A model generated the notes under the pieces. That model saw nothing but the letters and a program-made list of their open reading frames with translations, made no database searches and was not told where the DNA came from. A program made the translations under genes and the position numbers. This document shows positions 50,015 through 59,102 of a DNA stretch of 64,000 nt, piece after piece; the first letter of the stretch is position 1, and each line of letters starts with the position of its first letter. Origin of the DNA: Pelotomaculum_C sp050950345 (GTDB lineage Bacteria > Bacillota > Desulfotomaculia > Desulfotomaculales > Pelotomaculaceae); the NCBI GenBank assembly GCA_050950345.1, contig JBMNHK010000004.1, forward strand, positions 1 through 64,000. Reading direction: 5' to 3'.

Positions 50015-51724
50015 TTATAACGGTAGAGCCTTTGTCATCTCTTCATCTGTAATATCAAATACAGATTCAGTTGACGGTAGAGTTTCACTGTACATAAACT
50101 CAGGCAATCTGTCATCTTTAGCGGTAAAGCCGGCGCCTTTATTAAAAGCTAACTCCAGCGCTATGCATTGTTTGCCCAGCGCATACAGCTTATCAGCATC
50201 CCACTCGCCACCAAATCTCCCGGCCATCAAATCAAGAAGCAATGCTAAATTAGCCGGATCTTGTGAAGGCATATAAATTTGCATACAGAGCCCCAAGCTG
50301 TCACAGGTAGCCATAAAGGCTTGCAGGAAAGCAGATACTTCCACCTGGCCTTCTTTTTTATAGGGATCCACAGTAGGATTGCCGATGGGGTTGCCTGCTG
50401 TATGATCAGCGCCCATGGGCGAGGTAGCGTAAGTAACGCCTATTCCCTTTAACCCTCTTGGGTCATAGCCAGCCATTGTTTGACCTTTTACTGTCGGAAT
50501 CCTTTTAACCCCGAAGTAATCACCGGCGTATTTGGCGCCATTTGCAATAATTCTTCCCAGTTCCGTGCCTTCATTCATTTCCTGAATCAGGTTAATGGCG
50601 CCCTCGCTATCACCAAATTCAATTTTCCCAGCTTCCATACAAACACCGAGGATACCGCCCATTTCTATGGTGTCTATACCTAGATCATCACAAAGCCTAT
50701 CAATCATGGCGATAGCATCCAATGAATCAATTCCCAAATTTGATCCATTCAAGGCAATTGTTTCGTATTCGAAACCTGCTGTTAAATAATTGCCATTTTC
50801 ATCGTTAACAATATTGGAACAAGAGATTGTGCAACCAGGCATACACCTGTGGCCATTGCTGCCTCCTCTGGTTTTTTGAATCTCAGTCAGTTTTTCCCCG
50901 GAGATGTTTTCTGCTTTATCCCATCTGCCGTCGCTAAAATTAAGTGTCGGCAATACACCCAGACCATTCAACATGTTTACCAGTCCTGCGGTACCTAATG
51001 TAGGAAATAGTTGTCCACCCACAGGATCTTGTTTGGCAGCCGCAACAAAATTCTTTGTGGCGGTGGTGAACTTTGCCCTGTCAGCGTATTCTACCGGAGC
51101 AGGTCCTGTTGCATCCAGAACTATAGCCTTGATTCCTTTTGAACCCATCACAGCTCCAAGACCGCCCCGGGCTGCTGCCCGGCAGGGACGCCCTTCCATA
51201 TCGGTTACCTGAATGGAAGCGCTCCGGTATTCCCTTTCCCCTGCCACACCGATTAAAATCAGGCCAACCTTGGCGCCGAATTCTTCATGCAGCCTTTCAG
51301 TTAAAGCGTAAGTGTTCATGCCTGCGTAACTATCTGCCGGTAAGAGATCTGCCTTATCTTTGGCAATCTTTAATATAAACAACTCGTTATTGGCTGGTTT
51401 ATCCTCCACAATTATCGCCTTGAGGTCAAGTCTCGCTAACATCTGGCCAGCTGTACCGCCGGAGTTGGCTTCTTTGATCCCGCCGGTTAACGGGCTTTTC
51501 CCACCTACCGAGAGCCTGCCGGTGCAAGGAAAGCTTGTTCCGTTTAACAGTCCGCCGCAGACAATCAATTTGTTATCAGGGCCCAATGCATCACATTTTG
51601 GATCAACTTCATCATTTAGAAGCCTGGCGATTAAGGCACGGCCGCCAAACATGGTATATTCTTCTTTTGCTTCTTCAAATACGATTGATTTGGTATTGGT
51701 ATTAACTCTTAAAAATTTTCCCAT
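50015..51724 (-). CDS. aor: Aldehyde:ferredoxin oxidoreductase (tungsten-dependent)
   Basis: About 569 residues from ATG 51724 (Met-Gly-Lys-Phe-Leu-Arg-Val-Asn), preceded by AGAGGGATTACT; a Met five codons earlier is less likely. Domain 1 has Phe-Gly-Gly-Arg-Ala-Leu and Ser-Val-Gly-Gly-Lys-Ser-Pro-Leu-Thr-Gly. The [4Fe-4S] ligands are in Cys-Met-Pro-Gly-Cys-Thr-Ile-Ser-Cys (near 290-300), with a fourth Cys in Asp-Ser-Leu-Gly-Leu-Cys. Conserved Asp-Pro-Arg-Gly, and Ser-Pro-Met-Gly-Ala-Asp-His-Thr near the pterin site. It oxidises aldehydes to carboxylates with ferredoxin as acceptor. In this operon it would take the aldehyde made by the upstream iron alcohol dehydrogenase. It is slightly shorter than archaeal AORs. 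Confidence 0.95.
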   Translation of the reverse strand: MGKFLRVNTNTKSIVFEEAKEEYTMFGGRALIARLLNDEVDPKCDALGPDNKLIVCGGLLNGTSFPCTGRLSVGGKSPLTGGIKEANSGGTAGQMLARLDLKAIIVEDKPANNELFILKIAKDKADLLPADSYAGMNTYALTERLHEEFGAKVGLILIGVAGEREYRSASIQVTDMEGRPCRAAARGGLGAVMGSKGIKAIVLDATGPAPVEYADRAKFTTATKNFVAAAKQDPVGGQLFPTLGTAGLVNMLNGLGVLPTLNFSDGRWDKAENISGEKLTEIQKTRGGSNGHRCMPGCTISCSNIVNDENGNYLTAGFEYETIALNGSNLGIDSLDAIAMIDRLCDDLGIDTIEMGGILGVCMEAGKIEFGDSEGAINLIQEMNEGTELGRIIANGAKYAGDYFGVKRIPTVKGQTMAGYDPRGLKGIGVTYATSPMGADHTAGNPIGNPTVDPYKKEGQVEVSAFLQAFMATCDSLGLCMQIYMPSQDPANLALLLDLMAGRFGGEWDADKLYALGKQCIALELAFNKGAGFTAKDDRLPEFMYSETLPSTESVFDITDEEMTKALPL

Positions 51725-51787
51725 AGTAATCCCTCTCATTCATAAATAATCAGGCATCAAATAATCAGGTAGCCTGCATGAATCAAA

Positions 51788-52978
51788 TTATGCAGCCAGG
51801 CTATTAGTTAATTGTTCTCTTTTGTTTTTGCCTAAACCCCAGAAGACTGCTAAAATGCCCATCACCACAGCCAATGCGGCCGCAAATATGAACGCTGACT
51901 GGTTAACGTCTCCACCCATCGACACGGCAATAGGGGTTGCCACGTAGGGGGATAAGAACTGAGCCAGGTTCTGGCTGCACATCACGGCTGCGATAGCCAT
52001 GGGAGCGGAGAAGGCATCGACAGATTGTGATGTCCCGACGATTACGCAAGGCATCACGATAGAAAAGGCCAAACCACAGACCACACTGCCGGCGTAGACC
52101 ATATTAATACTTGGCGCATAAGCCATCATTACATAAGATATACCCAGCAGAATTAAACCCAGTGATAAAGTCAGGTTCCTGGCCATGGTCGCTACCTTGC
52201 CAAAGATGATTCCCATTACAAAGCCGCCTAAGGCAAAGAACGCAAGTGTCAGCCCGGACTGGGCGGCAGTCCCCAGCTTTTGACTTTCTACAAGGAAAGC
52301 AATGAATACCGAGTAGACTTGACCGGAGATGAAAAACAGGAACATAGTGGCGATCCAGCCATATGTGGCGCTTGTAAGCTTAACTTTCCCTGCCGGCGCA
52401 TTTGCTGCCGCTGCATTTCTAACTGGCTTGTCCTTCGGTAGGCAAATAAGAACAATGATTAATGAAAGTACGGCGATAAGGTGTACATAAAAAGTCATAT
52501 GCCAACCAATTACAGCGAGATATCCCCCTAAGAAAACCATTACCGCACACCCGAGCATTTGAGCTGCAGTCTGCTGACCCATAACCTTGGAGCGCTCATC
52601 ACCATCGAAATACGCTACTACCAGAGCCGAGGATAATGGTTGCAACATGCCGATGCCAACGCCAAGAATAGCCCTGAACACCAGTATGGCTGTAAATGAA
52701 GTAATAAATCCTGGTGCGACGCCGCCGATAAGGAAGCATAGAATGCCGAAAAGAACAAGTGTTTTCTTTGGTATATATTCCTGCAGCTTACCTGCCACCA
52801 GTGTAACCACAATAATGGCAATACAGGGAAGCGATATGAGCAATTGGATTGAAGTTTGGGGTAGATCACTAAAATGTTGACCAATAACACTTAGACCACC
52901 TGCAATACCAATGACGCCCATCATTAAAATTGAAAAACTCAATATAGCTAATTTTACTTTGCCTTTTCCATTTTCCAC
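51788..52978 (-). CDS. MFS transporter
   Basis: 396 residues from GTG 52978, ribosome binding site GGGAGG. Twelve predicted membrane segments. The loop 2-3 motif is degenerate; Gly-Lys-Leu-Gln-Glu-Tyr-Ile-Pro-Lys-Lys is seen between segments 2 and 3, with a central cytoplasmic loop at about 188-206. It most resembles the Bacillus multidrug/sugar MFS_1 type. It lies between the alcohol dehydrogenase and AOR genes in the same direction, which suggests import of the alcohol or aldehyde substrate or export of the acid. The substrate is not deducible. Confidence 0.88.
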   Translation of the reverse strand: MENGKGKVKLAILSFSILMMGVIGIAGGLSVIGQHFSDLPQTSIQLLISLPCIAIIVVTLVAGKLQEYIPKKTLVLFGILCFLIGGVAPGFITSFTAILVFRAILGVGIGMLQPLSSALVVAYFDGDERSKVMGQQTAAQMLGCAVMVFLGGYLAVIGWHMTFYVHLIAVLSLIIVLICLPKDKPVRNAAAANAPAGKVKLTSATYGWIATMFLFFISGQVYSVFIAFLVESQKLGTAAQSGLTLAFFALGGFVMGIIFGKVATMARNLTLSLGLILLGISYVMMAYAPSINMVYAGSVVCGLAFSIVMPCVIVGTSQSVDAFSAPMAIAAVMCSQNLAQFLSPYVATPIAVSMGGDVNQSAFIFAAALAVVMGILAVFWGLGKNKREQLTNSLAA

Positions 52979-53040
52979 GAGCTGAACCTCCCTCTTTTCA
53001 TTAATTAGCTATTTGCGAATCAGGCTTATTATCTAAATAA

Positions 53041-53083
53041 TGGCGCAGGAGCTGCCAGCACGAGTAAGCCGCAACCTGCGCCA
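53041..53083 (-). terminator. Hairpin between alcohol dehydrogenase and MFS genes
   Basis: TGGCGCAGG (53041-53049) pairs perfectly with CCTGCGCCA (53075-53083). It has no U-tract, so partial attenuation or mRNA stabilisation is more likely than full termination. Confidence 0.55.
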
Positions 53084-53142
53084 CAGCATTACAGAGTATT
53101 AACATGGTTTAACCCGTAGCGTTTTGATTAAAAGTATCGGAT

Positions 53143-54289
53143 TTAGTATGCCATCTTGAGTATGGCAAGTACATCTGCTTCCGTTGGGGTCCTTGGATTA
53201 GCTGATGTTGGAGGTTCAAGCATGGCATCCTTAGCAATAGTTTCTAATATTGATTCAGGAACCCCGGCTTCCTTCAAAGTAGGAATCTTGACCAACTTCA
53301 TAAGATTGTAAACTTCCACTACGACCTTTTTACAAGCTTCTGCTTTATCCAGACCTTGCAAATTGAGGCCCATAACATTACCGATATCAATAGTTTTTTC
53401 AGGGACCACCGGTGCATTGTATTCCATAACATAAGGCAGAACAGCCGCGTTAGCCACACCATGAGGCAGATTGCAATGAGCGCTTAGAGGGTGGGCAATT
53501 GAGTGTACCAGGGCTACAAAAGCATTATTGAAGGCGATACCGGCCATCATGCTGCCCAGTAACATATCAGCTCCTGGCTTGCAGGTCTTCACCATCAAAG
53601 ACTGCTTTGGGCAGGCTGTTGTAGATCAACTGAATCGCTTTTAATGAGAGAGCATCGTTAATGGGATCTGCCAGTTTGCAGGTGTAAGCTTCAATAGCAT
53701 GGGTGAGGGCATCCATACCTGTTGAGGCTGTTACCGCAGGCGGCATACCCAAAGTCAGTTCCGGGTCAACGATAGCGACTTCCGGAGGAAGGTATCTGCC
53801 GCCAACGGCAATCTTTCTGGAGTTCTGCGGCTCTGTGATAATGGTCATGCTGGTCACTTCGCTACCGGTACCTGCCGTGGTCGGGATACAGCATAATGGT
53901 TTTGTTGGATTGGGGATATTGCCCATACCGATATACTGGTTAATGGGTGAGGGGTTGGTTAATAAGACCTTAACACCTTTGGCAGTGTCTATAGAACTGC
54001 CCCCGCCGATACCAAAAACCATATCGACATTGGCTTCCCTGCCTAGTTTGGCAGCTTCTTCCATCACTGCGTCGGTCGGGTTGGGGATAACTCCATCAAA
54101 CTCAAAGACTTCCAGACCGGCATCCTTAAGCGTTTGAGCAATGCCGGCAGCTATTTTGGCAACCCCTTGGTCATAAATGCATAAGACTTTCTTGGCCCCA
54201 AACTCAAGGGCAACTTCTCCGGCTTTTTTTGCAACTCCAGGTCCAAAATGAACAAAACTTGGAACGGTAAATGTGTACTGCTGCTTCAT
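53143..54289 (-). pseudogene. Iron-containing alcohol dehydrogenase, split by a one-base insertion
   Basis: Starts at ATG 54289 with ribosome binding site AGGAGG. The first 240 residues contain Gly-Pro-Gly-Val-Ala, the NAD-binding Gly-Ile-Gly-Gly-Gly-Ser-Ser-Ile-Asp-Thr-Ala-Lys and Thr-Thr-Ala-Gly-Thr-Gly-Ser-Glu-Val-Thr. The frame stops after Leu-Gln-Ala-Arg-Ser. Removing one base near 53569 gives Asp-Met-Leu-Leu-Gly-Ser-Met-Met-Ala-Gly and continues through the metal-binding His-Ser-Ile-Ala-His-Pro-Leu-Ser-Ala-His to 53143. The repaired length is 381 residues, as expected. First gene behind a consensus sigma-54 promoter. It would oxidise a primary alcohol to the aldehyde used by AOR. The indel may be an assembly error. 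Confidence 0.9.
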
Positions 54290-54334
54290 TAAAACAGACC
54301 TCCTAATGGTATTTATAAATTTGTTTATTTCTAT

Positions 54335-54350
54335 AGCAAAACATGTGCCA
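54335..54350 (-). promoter_or_regulatory. Sigma-54 (-24/-12) promoter of the alcohol dehydrogenase operon
   Basis: On the minus strand TGGCACATGTTTTGCT, an exact match to TGGCAC-N5-TTGCW. It is about 46 bases from the dehydrogenase start and points into it. The divergently encoded sigma-54 activator makes the assignment strong. Confidence 0.92.
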
Positions 54351-54468
54351 ATGCAAATTCAGCTATCATAATCAAATTGATTTCTCTTAAATAAATTTAA
54401 CTCCACGGCTAGTTTTTGGCATTGAGAGCGTAAAGTTTTTTTTCAAAATTAGTAATTATACCGGTTTT

Positions 54469-54484
54469 TTACAGTGAAATGTAA
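54469..54484. promoter_or_regulatory. Possible activator (UAS) site 1
   Basis: TTACA-GTGAAA-TGTAA inverted repeat about 120 bases upstream of the -24 element, a typical enhancer distance. Shares TGTAA/TTACA half-sites with the second site. Confidence 0.5.
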
Positions 54485-54661
54485 TTTATTGCCCCAATAA
54501 TATATATTTTATGGTGAGCAATCTCGTTTTTAGCTTCAAAATTGACACAAAAAAAACTAACTAAAATTTTTAAAACATTTATGACTTCTAAATAAAGGGA
54601 ATATGGCCCGAAACTTGTTTTTCAAAACTAGCAAAATACTTTGCTTTTTGCAATTAAGAAA

Positions 54662-54678
54662 TGTAAAAGTTTTTTACA
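54662..54678. promoter_or_regulatory. Possible activator (UAS) site 2
   Basis: TGTAAAA-GTT-TTTTACA, a perfect inverted repeat with a three-base spacer about 310 bases from the promoter. It could also serve autoregulation of the divergent regulator gene. In AT-rich DNA such repeats can be chance. Confidence 0.5.
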
Positions 54679-54854
54679 AAGATAAATAAATAAAATTATT
54701 TTGCAGCTCATTTATAAAATAATTGATATTTTCTCATTTGGTACCCTTTTCAGAAAAGACCAGCAATGATTATTCTAAAAGAATATTTTATAGTATATAA
54801 TAAAGAAAAAATAAAAATGGTATCTTCCCACTTAATACATAAGGAAGTGAAAAT

Positions 54855-56918
54855 ATGCCAGTTAAGGAATCAAAAAGATTATTCGGTTCTTTTAATGAAA
54901 TTCTGAAAAAGACCGATATAGTCATTGAGGACGTAACATTGCCAAAGCTCAATAAGATAGGAGATGAGTGGGAAAAGTTTATTAAAGGTAAACCAATAAA
55001 TAAAGATATAGTGCCAAGGTTAATTTTTGAATCATGGGAAAGAAGTATGGATTACGGCGTTGATCCCAATTTATATAATAGAGAAGAATTATCCTTGGAA
55101 GAAATAGAAAACGAGCTAAAAAATAGCAAAAACTTAACAAAACAATTTGGCGATATTATGTTAGCCTTACAAAGGATGGCTGTAAAGAAAAATTTAAATA
55201 TCCAGTTATTTAATAAAGATGCAAGAAATCTTCACGTACTTGCATCTAATTATCAGCGCCAGAAATCCAATGTTAGAAATCTATATCCGGTTCCCTCTAA
55301 CGCATCTGAATCCTATGTTGGAACTAATGCCATCAATATTGCCTTACGGGAAAATAAGGCTGTGCAGGTTTCAGGGCCTGAGCATTTTAACAGATATTTA
55401 CACAAAACTTATTGTTCAGCTGCTCCTATTCATAACAGTAAGGGTGAAATAATAGGTGCATTAAATATTTCAGGTACTAATTTTAAACACAATAAAATAG
55501 ACACTTTACTGTTTGTATCATTTTTAGCAATGCTTTTTGACAACTTATCTTTCACTGAAAAAGCCTTAGATAAATTGGATGTATATGACTTAGCTATAAA
55601 AAATACAATTGAGTATTTACCTCGAGGTATAGTTTCTGTTAGTGGTAATGATTCAATCAATTGGTACAATAGTAGAATAGTTGACATGTTGGGTGTCAAT
55701 AAAGCCAACATTACGCCGGAACTTTTAAAATATGTTTCTACCTTCCTTGCAGATGGCAATAATCAGTGTGTTGAGAACAAAGAGATCTTTCTAGATATCC
55801 GTGGCAGCAAGAAATCCTTTTTGCTATCTATCAATAATTTAATAGATGGCAATAGCAACGATGAAAAAATAATCTTGTTGCAAACTCCTGATCAAAAAGC
55901 GCAAGGAAATCAAGCAATTTACACATTTGATGATATAATCGGCAACAACGAAGACCTGAAAAAGGCCAAGGATATGGCCCGTGTAGTTGCCAAATCGGAT
56001 TCATCCGTTTTAATTTTCGGGGAAAGTGGAACAGGTAAAGAATTATTTGCGCAAGCTATTCACAATGCAAGTCCAAGAAAAGGAAAACCTTTTGTTGCCA
56101 TAAATTGTGGAGCCATACCTCATGATTTAGTAGAAAGCGAATTGTTTGGGTACGAGCCGGGGGCTTTTACCGGGGCTTCAACCAAAGGGAAAATAGGTAA
56201 AATGGAGATAGCCAGCGGGGGCACCCTCTTTTTAGATGAAATTGAAAGTATGCCCTTAAATATTCAAATTAAATTGCTGCGGGCTCTTTCTACCAATACA
56301 ATCTGTAGGGTTGGTGGGGTAAAAGAAATACCCATCGACATAAGGATTATCTCAGCCACAAAAGTTGATTTATTACAAGAAGCTGATAAGGGTAAGTTCC
56401 GGGATGACTTGTATTATCGAATTGGCATAATCACACTAAATTTACCCCCTTTACGGGAACGAAACGATGATATACCTATCCTAGCCAAACATTTTATTGA
56501 TGCCTATTCCAGCCAAAACCTGCAAATCGAAGATGAGTTTTTCGTAGCCCTGTCTTATTACTATTGGCGCGGTAATATCCGCGAATTAAGGAATGTAATT
56601 GAAAGAGCAATTGTTTTATTAGATGGCCAACAAAAATTATCTCTTGCTCAGCTGCCTGAAAAAATAGTCAAAGCTTATAACTGCGGGCGGGTGAAGGATA
56701 AGTTGAGTATTATCAAAGATAAGAAAGATTGCAATAATTTAATGAAGCTAGGCGAGGAAATTATTATTGAGACTGTATTAATCGAGGAAAACGGCAACCT
56801 GAGTAGAACGGCTGAGCGTTTGGGTATTAGCAGGCCCACTTTGACCAGTAAGATCAATGCCAGTGAGGAATTAAGGAACAAGTTTTCAAAACTTAAAAAC
56901 CTTGAACAAAGCTCATAA
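54855..56918 (+). CDS. Sigma-54-dependent activator (AcoR-like: sensor, AAA+, Fis-type HTH)
   Basis: 687 residues, ribosome binding site AAGGAAGTG. N-terminal sensor: a GAF-like domain at about 95-240, with Tyr-Val-Gly-Thr-Asn-Ala-Ile and Cys-Ser-Ala-Ala-Pro-Ile as in AcoR, then a PAS-like segment at about 245-340. AAA+ domain: Walker A Gly-Glu-Ser-Gly-Thr-Gly-Lys-Glu at about 389-396, sigma-54 contact loop Gly-Ala-Phe-Thr-Gly-Ala at about 435, and Gly-Gly-Thr-Leu-Phe-Leu-Asp-Glu. C-terminal Fis-type helix-turn-helix (Leu-Ser-Arg-Thr-Ala-Glu-Arg-Leu-Gly-Ile-Ser-Arg-Pro-Thr-Leu). AcoR-type proteins sense alcohols, ketones or aldehydes. Its position opposite a sigma-54 promoter makes it the likely activator of the ADH-MFS-AOR operon. 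Confidence 0.94.
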   Translation: MPVKESKRLFGSFNEILKKTDIVIEDVTLPKLNKIGDEWEKFIKGKPINKDIVPRLIFESWERSMDYGVDPNLYNREELSLEEIENELKNSKNLTKQFGDIMLALQRMAVKKNLNIQLFNKDARNLHVLASNYQRQKSNVRNLYPVPSNASESYVGTNAINIALRENKAVQVSGPEHFNRYLHKTYCSAAPIHNSKGEIIGALNISGTNFKHNKIDTLLFVSFLAMLFDNLSFTEKALDKLDVYDLAIKNTIEYLPRGIVSVSGNDSINWYNSRIVDMLGVNKANITPELLKYVSTFLADGNNQCVENKEIFLDIRGSKKSFLLSINNLIDGNSNDEKIILLQTPDQKAQGNQAIYTFDDIIGNNEDLKKAKDMARVVAKSDSSVLIFGESGTGKELFAQAIHNASPRKGKPFVAINCGAIPHDLVESELFGYEPGAFTGASTKGKIGKMEIASGGTLFLDEIESMPLNIQIKLLRALSTNTICRVGGVKEIPIDIRIISATKVDLLQEADKGKFRDDLYYRIGIITLNLPPLRERNDDIPILAKHFIDAYSSQNLQIEDEFFVALSYYYWRGNIRELRNVIERAIVLLDGQQKLSLAQLPEKIVKAYNCGRVKDKLSIIKDKKDCNNLMKLGEEIIIETVLIEENGNLSRTAERLGISRPTLTSKINASEELRNKFSKLKNLEQSS

Positions 56919-56923
56919 AAGCG

Positions 56924-56973
56924 CACAAGGGGACGGTTCTTTTAGTCAGACACATGACCGGGAACCGTCCCCT
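56924..56973. repeat. REP-like hairpin between convergent genes
   Basis: AAGGGGACGGTTC and GAACCGTCCCCTT (about 13 base pairs) around a 24-base loop. It sits between the regulator and the radical SAM gene and could terminate both transcripts. Confidence 0.85.
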
Positions 56974-56998
56974 TAGCCTGAATGGCTATATTTACCCC

Positions 56999-58411
56999 TC
57001 ATTTCCTGTATAAAGGTGTCCCTTCAATACTTGTAAGATTATAAGCACAAAAGGGAATCATGCGCTTATCGGGGCTTACCACATGAATATAGCATTCCTT
57101 TAACCTGGTCAAATCCAGATTCCAGGCATCCTGAAAGGCCATGCCGGATATAGCCAGGGTATACTGTTTTTTTCGCTCCAAAAACTCATCTATAGAGCTT
57201 GGTTCTGCATACCTTGAAATTGCATACTTGGGTTCCGGGGCGCTGCTCCACTGGCGGGCCACATACTCCCTGGCTCTTTTGGAATCCCCAACAGGCATTT
57301 GCGCCGGGGAACCACAGCAGCAGCCCTGTGTCTTTGCTAATGCCTTGAGTCTGCCGTCAGGCTGTAAAAAAAAACTGGCGTTGAAGGAACAATAGGAGTT
57401 TTCCGCCGTACCCGGTTTAAAGTCCTCCACCTTCATCAACCCGCCGGTCTGTTCTTCTATAGCCCTCAACACATCCGGTATGGTTAAACGCTTATCTTGC
57501 AGTTCTCCGTACCGGCCAAAATAGCTGATGGGCTGAAAATGCACCCCTCTTATATGAGGCAATTTTTCTATGGCCAAACGGAGAATCGGACCGATTTCTT
57601 TTTCATTTACTCCCGGAACCAGGGTTGGGACCAGGACAATGCCTAAGCCGGCCTCGATGCAGTTTTCGATGGCCTGCAGCTTGGTTTGCAGCAGTTTGCG
57701 GCCCCGTATGGATATATAAGGCTCTTCGCTCATAGCGTCAAACTGTAAGAAAACACAATCAAGCCCTGCCTGTTTAAGCGTCTTTACATAGGCCGGCTCT
57801 TCTGCCAGGCGCAGTCCATTGGTATTGAGTTGAAAAAAAGTGAAACCCTTTTCCCTGCCCAACCGGATGATGTCCGCAATGTCATCACGCAGTGTAGGCT
57901 CGCCGCCGGACAATTGGATGTTAAAAGGCCCGCCGCACTGCAGCAAAGTATCATACCAGGCGCCGATTTCCTCCAAAGAGGGGGGAGGGGCAGTGTCTTT
58001 TTCTTGCGCGGCAGCAAAGCAAACCGGGCAGAAAAGATTGCATCTATTAGTAACCTCCAGCAGTACGCAACAGGTGCTCTGACGGTGCTCGGGACAAATG
58101 CCGCAATCATAAGGGCAGCCTTTGTCTGTTTTGGTGAGGCAATTAACAGGAGGAGAGGGGAGCTTCTCAATACCCCATGCTTCATAGTCAGGAGGACCGT
58201 TCCAGATCAAAGTTTTATAAGCGCCGTGCGCGGGACAACTCTTCTCCAAAAAAACCTGGGCGCCGTATTTGACTTTTTGGGCCGGGATGCGCGAAAAACA
58301 AATGGGGCAAAGGCTTTCTGTTTCTCCCAATACGATCCTGCTTTCTCCTCCGCGTACCAAACAACAGGTTGCCGCGTCATTATTACAATTACAAATAACC
58401 TTGCTGCTCAT
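56999..58411 (-). CDS. Radical SAM protein, TrsS-like/Tes-like architecture
   Basis: 470 residues. Cys-rich N-terminus with Cys35-x-x-Cys38 and Cys59 (zinc-ribbon-like: Leu-Cys-Pro-Ile-Cys...Lys-Ser-Cys-Pro-Ala-His-Gly), then Cys99-x3-Cys103-x2-Cys106. The radical SAM motif is Cys124-x3-Cys128-x2-Cys131 (Asn-Arg-Cys-Asn-Leu-Phe-Cys-Pro-Val-Cys), with Gly-Gly-Glu-Pro-Thr at about 169-173. The C-terminal about 130 residues hold further Cys (a triple Cys in Gln-Gly-Cys-Cys-Cys-Gly), enough for an auxiliary cluster. The N-terminal ribbon plus SAM layout is shared with archaeal tetraether synthase-like enzymes and with the TrsS family. It is the last gene of a seven-gene cluster and overlaps the methyltransferase by 23 bases. 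The reaction is unknown. Confidence 0.88.
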   Translation of the reverse strand: MSSKVICNCNNDAATCCLVRGGESRIVLGETESLCPICFSRIPAQKVKYGAQVFLEKSCPAHGAYKTLIWNGPPDYEAWGIEKLPSPPVNCLTKTDKGCPYDCGICPEHRQSTCCVLLEVTNRCNLFCPVCFAAAQEKDTAPPPSLEEIGAWYDTLLQCGGPFNIQLSGGEPTLRDDIADIIRLGREKGFTFFQLNTNGLRLAEEPAYVKTLKQAGLDCVFLQFDAMSEEPYISIRGRKLLQTKLQAIENCIEAGLGIVLVPTLVPGVNEKEIGPILRLAIEKLPHIRGVHFQPISYFGRYGELQDKRLTIPDVLRAIEEQTGGLMKVEDFKPGTAENSYCSFNASFFLQPDGRLKALAKTQGCCCGSPAQMPVGDSKRAREYVARQWSSAPEPKYAISRYAEPSSIDEFLERKKQYTLAISGMAFQDAWNLDLTRLKECYIHVVSPDKRMIPFCAYNLTSIEGTPLYRK

Positions 58412-59102
58412 TCTCCGTCTTACACCACTTTCTAACAGTTTTCGTTGCCACAGCTAAAAAATAGCCCGGCTTGGCCGGCTTGATCCGGCTCCATTGCCGG
58501 CAGTCCAATATGTTCTCCAGGCTGCCGTGTTCCCAAATAGCCTTGACTAAGAATTCTGTCAGGGCTTTCGAGCAGTCAACAAACTGAATACCGGCAAACC
58601 CGCTTTGCTCCAACAATTCCACCCACTCACTTTGCAGCAGCAAATTAACGTCTAGAGCATCCCATCTGGGGATTGGCGGTTTTTGACGCGCGTATATATC
58701 AGATATCAAGACCTTACCGGAAGGTTGCAAAACCCGGTTACACTCTTGCAAAACTTGCCGCGCCGGCATCACGGAAAGGCTGCATTCGCAAATTACGGCA
58801 TCAAAAGTTTCCGCGTCAAATGGCAGATTGGCAGCGTCACCCACCATTAACTGTGTGCCGGGGTGTTTTATAAGACCCTGTTGGACCAATAGCGGCGAAA
58901 TATCCACGCCCACTGCCTGGTAGCCGAGCTCCTTTAATTTGCTTACCGTACCGCCTAAGCCGCAGCCAAGGTCAAGTATCCTCGCCTCGTTCACCAAGGC
59001 CGCCAGCTCCAGTAATTGTCCGGTGAGCTGCAATCCGCCCGGTCTCATAGCTCCTTGCTGTGTTTGCATCCAGCTGTTGCTTTCATATATGTTCATGTTC
59101 AT
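58389..59102 (-). CDS. Class I SAM-dependent methyltransferase (DVU_1556-like)
   Basis: About 237 residues from ATG 59102 (Met-Asn-Met-Asn-Ile-Tyr-Glu-Ser); an earlier in-frame Met at 59159 would overlap the NifX-like gene extensively. Motif I Ile-Leu-Asp-Leu-Gly-Cys-Gly-Leu-Gly-Gly-Thr at about 40-50, Val-Gly-Val-Asp-Ile-Ser for SAM binding and Phe-Asp-Ala-Val-Ile-Cys-Glu-Cys-Ser-Leu-Ser, where two Cys stand in the position of the usual Ser/Thr. It overlaps both neighbours, so expression is tightly coupled. Probably methylates the cluster's small-molecule or protein substrate. Ubiquinone/arsenite-type methyltransferases are the nearest general relatives. Confidence 0.85.
   Translation of the reverse strand: MNMNIYESNSWMQTQQGAMRPGGLQLTGQLLELAALVNEARILDLGCGLGGTVSKLKELGYQAVGVDISPLLVQQGLIKHPGTQLMVGDAANLPFDAETFDAVICECSLSVMPARQVLQECNRVLQPSGKVLISDIYARQKPPIPRWDALDVNLLLQSEWVELLEQSGFAGIQFVDCSKALTEFLVKAIWEHGSLENILDCRQWSRIKPAKPGYFLAVATKTVRKWCKTENEQQGYL

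Noticed and set aside
54390..54415. Second sigma-54 promoter facing the regulator gene
   Set aside because: TGGCATTGAGAGCG lacks the TTGC -12 element at correct spacing.
57830..58435. Plus-strand frames opposite the radical SAM gene
   Set aside because: No start signals and no domain; the minus strand carries the radical SAM signature.
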